DNA from: an uncultured Coriobacteriales bacterium
GTDB taxonomy: Bacteria > Actinomycetota > Coriobacteriia > Coriobacteriales > Atopobiaceae
Length of the DNA stretch: 7,611 nt
Direction: 5' to 3'
Assembly: GCA_947305035.1 (NCBI GenBank)
Contig: CAMZCV010000039.1
Location: 1 to 7,611, forward strand
Below, in pieces: positions 5,152-7,611 of the stretch. The first letter of the stretch is position 1. Every line of letters starts with the position of its first letter. Below the pieces are notes generated by a model. It was not told the DNA's origin and did no database searches. It saw nothing but the letters and a program-made list of their open reading frames with translations. A program made the translations under genes and the position numbers.

Positions 5152-6108
5152 GTGCTTAAGTACATTGGGAAACGCATCCTGCAGGCAATTCCAATGCTCC
5201 TTGCCGTGTCCATCATCATCTTCGCGCTGATCCAGGCGATGCCCGGAGACCCGTTGGACATGTACCTGGAGAACCCCAACGCAAGTCCCGAGGCCATCGA
5301 GCGCATCAAGGAGGCGCACGGCCTCAACGATCCCATCCATATCCAGTATCTGCATTGGCTTCAGGGCGTCTTAACCGGCGACTGGGGCGTGTCCATCATG
5401 ACGAGGCGTCCCGTCCTCGGCCTTATCGGTGAGCGCGTCCTCCCCACCCTGCAGCTCACCGGCACTTCGTTCTTGATCGCTCTGATCATCGCGGTGCCGA
5501 TCGGCGTCTACTGCGCCATCCATAAGGGCAAGGCGTTCGACAACATCGCCACGCCGCTCACCTTCTTCGGCATATCCATGCCGTCGTTCTGGTTCGGACT
5601 CATCCTCCAGCTCATCTTCGCCGTCGGGCTGGGATGGCTCCCCAGCGCGGGACGAACCTCGATCAACGGAGCCGGAGCGGGCTCCGCGCTCGACATCGCC
5701 CGCCACTTGATTTTGCCTTCAATCGTCCTCTCGCTCATCTACTTCGCGAGCTGGACGCGCTATACCCGCACGAACTTCCTCGAGGTTCTGGGACAGGACT
5801 TCATCCGCACGGCGCGTGCCAAGGGTCTGCATGAGCGCAAGGTGCTCTTCGTGCACGCCCTGCGCAACGCGCTCATCCCCATGGTCACCGTCATCATGCT
5901 CGACATCCCCGTCATCTTCTCCGGCGCCGTCATCACCGAGCGCGTCTTCGCTTGGCCGGGCATGGGAACGCTGTTCTACGACTCCATCTCGAAGCATGAC
6001 TTCCCCATCCTGATGGGCATCCTCATGGTGAACGCCTTCCTGGTGATCCTCGCGAACCTGCTGGCAGATATCCTCTACGCGGTGCTCGACCCGCGCATCA
6101 AGTACTAG
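5152..6108 (+). CDS. oppB: Peptide ABC transporter permease, OppB/DppB type
   Basis: This 318-residue integral membrane protein is one half of the transport channel, paired with OppC. Six membrane segments can be read at about 9-30, 100-123, 133-163, 185-203, 236-258 and 283-310; the large outside loop between the first two carries the family motif GDWGVS (76-81). The cytoplasmic EAA loop, which docks the ATPase, runs from D216 through G225 (DFIRTARAKG) to about 243 (RNALIP). The protein ends DPRIKY, as usual for OppB. The start is GTG at 5152, chosen because of the very strong site GGGAGGAGGAG (5136-5146) and because the translation begins MLKYIGKRIL, as in the family. It follows oppA by 92 bp including a stem-loop and precedes oppC by 10 bp, so it belongs to the same operon. 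Confidence 0.95.
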   Translation: MLKYIGKRILQAIPMLLAVSIIIFALIQAMPGDPLDMYLENPNASPEAIERIKEAHGLNDPIHIQYLHWLQGVLTGDWGVSIMTRRPVLGLIGERVLPTLQLTGTSFLIALIIAVPIGVYCAIHKGKAFDNIATPLTFFGISMPSFWFGLILQLIFAVGLGWLPSAGRTSINGAGAGSALDIARHLILPSIVLSLIYFASWTRYTRTNFLEVLGQDFIRTARAKGLHERKVLFVHALRNALIPMVTVIMLDIPVIFSGAVITERVFAWPGMGTLFYDSISKHDFPILMGILMVNAFLVILANLLADILYAVLDPRIKY

Positions 6109-6118
6109 GGAGGGCATC

Positions 6119-7030
6119 GTGGCAGCATTCACCAGAAAACAGCAAACCGAGCAGCTCGAGAGCCTTGCAACCAACACGGCCGTCGTGCGCTCCCCGTTCC
6201 AGCAGGCGGTGCACCGCTTCCGCCGCAACCACATCGCCAAGATCGGCCTTGTGATGATCGTCATCCTCATCCTCATCGTGATCATCGGGCCGTTCCTCAT
6301 GCAGTACGATCCCGACGCCGTCGACCTCATGAACGTGAAGGCCAAGCCGTCCGCCGAGCACCTGCTGGGCTGCGACGAGATCGGCCGCGACCTGCTCACC
6401 CGCCTGCTTTACGGCGGACGCATCTCCATGGCAGTCGGCCTCACGAGCGCCCTGCTCTCCATCATGCTGGGCTCGTTCATCGGCGCTTTGGCGGGCTATT
6501 ACGGCGGCATCGTCGACGGCCTGCTCATGCGCTTCACCGACCTCGTCCTCACTATCCCTACGCTTCCCCTGCTCATGACCCTTGCGGTGATCTTCAAGCC
6601 GTCGCCCATCTTCCTCGTGGTCATGATCGCGCTCCTCATGTGGCCGTCTTCGGCGCGTCTGGTGCGAAGCCGCTTCCTCACCCTGCGCGAGCTGGACTAC
6701 ATCAAGGCGGCGCGTGCAACGGGCGAGTCTGACGCGCGCATGATCCTGACGCACCTCCTGCCCAACTCGCTCGACGTGATCATCGTCACCGCGACGCTCT
6801 CCGTGGGCAACTCGATCATCATGGAGTCCACGCTTTCGTTCCTGGGCTGCGGCATCAACCCGCCCACCGCGAGCTGGGGCAACATGCTCCAGAACGCCCA
6901 GAGCACCATGGCCACGGCGCCGCTCACCGCAATCGCCCCCGGCCTCATGATTCTGCTCACCGTCCTTGCGTTCAACTTCTTGGGCGACGGCCTCGATGAC
7001 GCCATCGATCCCAAGCGCGACAGGCAGTAA
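6119..7030 (+). CDS. oppC: Peptide ABC transporter permease, OppC/DppC type
   Basis: The 303-residue protein is the second membrane subunit. It has the OppC-type N-terminal region with a first membrane helix at 41-61, then the family segment [21 protein letters not shown] (81-101, shown here by its ends: H81, G84, D86, G89, D91, G99). C85 replaces the usual threonine. Further membrane segments lie at about 105-127, 142-160, 162-178, 218-240 and 270-290. The EAA loop runs from D193 ([11 protein letters not shown]202) to N216, and the STLSFLG.G segment (238-245) is typical. The GTG start at 6119 has GGGAGGG (6108-6114) upstream, which overlaps the oppB stop codon, so translation of the two permeases is probably coupled. 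oppD follows after 13 bp. Transported ligand cannot be told from this subunit. Confidence 0.95.
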   Translation: MAAFTRKQQTEQLESLATNTAVVRSPFQQAVHRFRRNHIAKIGLVMIVILILIVIIGPFLMQYDPDAVDLMNVKAKPSAEHLLGCDEIGRDLLTRLLYGGRISMAVGLTSALLSIMLGSFIGALAGYYGGIVDGLLMRFTDLVLTIPTLPLLMTLAVIFKPSPIFLVVMIALLMWPSSARLVRSRFLTLRELDYIKAARATGESDARMILTHLLPNSLDVIIVTATLSVGNSIIMESTLSFLGCGINPPTASWGNMLQNAQSTMATAPLTAIAPGLMILLTVLAFNFLGDGLDDAIDPKRDRQ

Positions 7031-7043
7031 GGGAGGTTGCCCT

Positions 7044-7611
7044 ATGGGAGAACGACTTCTCGACGTTGAGAACCTCACCGTTAAGTTCCATTCCGAAGAC
7101 GGTGCGTTCACCGCGGTGGACGACCTCTCGTTTGCCGTGAACAAGGGTGAGAGCGTGTGCATCGTGGGCGAGTCGGGCTGCGGTAAGTCCGTCACCTCGC
7201 TCGCCATCATGGGCCTGCTCAACATCCCGCCCGCAGAGGTTTCGGGAGCTATCGATTTCGAAGGCCAAGACCACCTTAAGCTCACCAAGGACCAGATGCG
7301 CAACATCCGCGGTGACCGGATCGCCATGATCTTCCAGGAGCCTATGACCTCCCTCAACCCGGTCTTCACCTGCGGATATCAAATCTCCGAGGCGCTCATG
7401 CTGCACCAGGGGATGTCGCGCGCGGAGGCCAAGAAACGCTCCATCGAACTGCTCCGCATGGTGGGCATCCCCCTGCCGGAGAAGCGCTTCAACGACTATC
7501 CCCACCAGCTGTCGGGCGGTCTGCGTCAGCGCGTCATGATCTCGATGGCGCTGGCGTGCAACCCCGACCTGCTCATCGCCGACGAACCCACCACCGCCCT
7601 CGACGTGACCA
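7044..7611 (+). CDS. oppD: Peptide ABC transporter ATP-binding protein OppD/DppD type (partial, 3' end outside window)
   Basis: An ATG at 7044 opens a frame of 189 codons that runs off the right edge; the full family protein is about 320-350 residues, so the C-terminal oligopeptide-binding/regulatory part is missing. The visible part contains the complete core of the nucleotide-binding domain: Walker A GESGCGKS (42-49), the Q-loop at Q98 followed by EPMTSLNP (99-106, the Opp/Dpp signature), the ABC signature LSGGLRQR (156-163), Walker B LLIADEP (176-182, catalytic E181) and the D-loop ALD (185-187). All catalytic residues visible are intact. GGGAGG (7031-7036) lies seven bases before the ATG. 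It acts at the cytoplasmic face, coupling ATP hydrolysis to transport by OppB/OppC. An oppF partner would be expected beyond the window. Confidence 0.95.
   Translation, partial: MGERLLDVENLTVKFHSEDGAFTAVDDLSFAVNKGESVCIVGESGCGKSVTSLAIMGLLNIPPAEVSGAIDFEGQDHLKLTKDQMRNIRGDRIAMIFQEPMTSLNPVFTCGYQISEALMLHQGMSRAEAKKRSIELLRMVGIPLPEKRFNDYPHQLSGGLRQRVMISMALACNPDLLIADEPTTALDVT

Noticed and set aside
6098..7369. 423-codon minus-strand open frame opposite oppC and oppD
   Set aside because: It crosses two solid permease/ATPase genes and has a His/Asp/Glu/Arg-rich low-complexity translation with no motif, so it is a codon-bias shadow.

Overview
The window comes from a high-GC bacterial chromosome. It holds four regions: the tail of an unidentified gene, an aminopeptidase-mannose-6-phosphate isomerase gene pair, a tRNA-Lys followed by a local duplication, and the first four genes of a peptide ABC transporter operon that runs off the right edge. 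GC-ending codons dominate, ribosome binding sites are strong and purine-rich, and the solute-binding protein has a twin-arginine lipoprotein signal with an LAAC-GG lipobox. Together these suggest a gut-type high-GC actinobacterium, most likely a member of the Coriobacteriia (Collinsella/Olsenella-like). That assignment is inference from style, not from a marker gene.

Region by region: 1-115 is the 3' end of a plus-strand gene that I cannot identify. 235-1512 encodes a family M29 (AmpS/PepS/AmpT-like) metallo-aminopeptidase. Nine bases later, 1522-2517 encodes a short, Bacillus-type class I mannose-6-phosphate isomerase (ManA). tRNA-Lys(UUU) with an encoded CCA lies at 2538-2613, followed by an intrinsic terminator. 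The last 21 nt of the tRNA and 77 nt beyond it, including the terminator, are repeated 166 bp downstream at 96/98 identity. From 2857 to 3397 lies a non-coding, distinctly AT-richer stretch with a 7-bp inverted repeat, weak promoter-like elements and a leader that can fold in two competing ways. It precedes oppA (3398-5059), a strong 13-bp intercistronic stem-loop, then oppB (5152-6108), oppC (6119-7030) and the N-terminal part of oppD (from 7044, truncated by the window end).

Functionally, the transporter would import oligopeptides or dipeptides: OppA captures them outside, OppB/OppC form the membrane pore, and OppD supplies ATPase activity. The cytosolic M29 aminopeptidase upstream would be suited to trimming imported peptides. 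ManA links mannose-6-phosphate to fructose-6-phosphate and has no obvious tie to peptide use beyond shared transcription with the aminopeptidase.

I see no complete undescribed system. The parts most worth a second look are the tRNA-tail/terminator duplication with its antisense T-arm copies, the alternative-fold leader upstream of oppA, and the cysteine-rich mature OppA.
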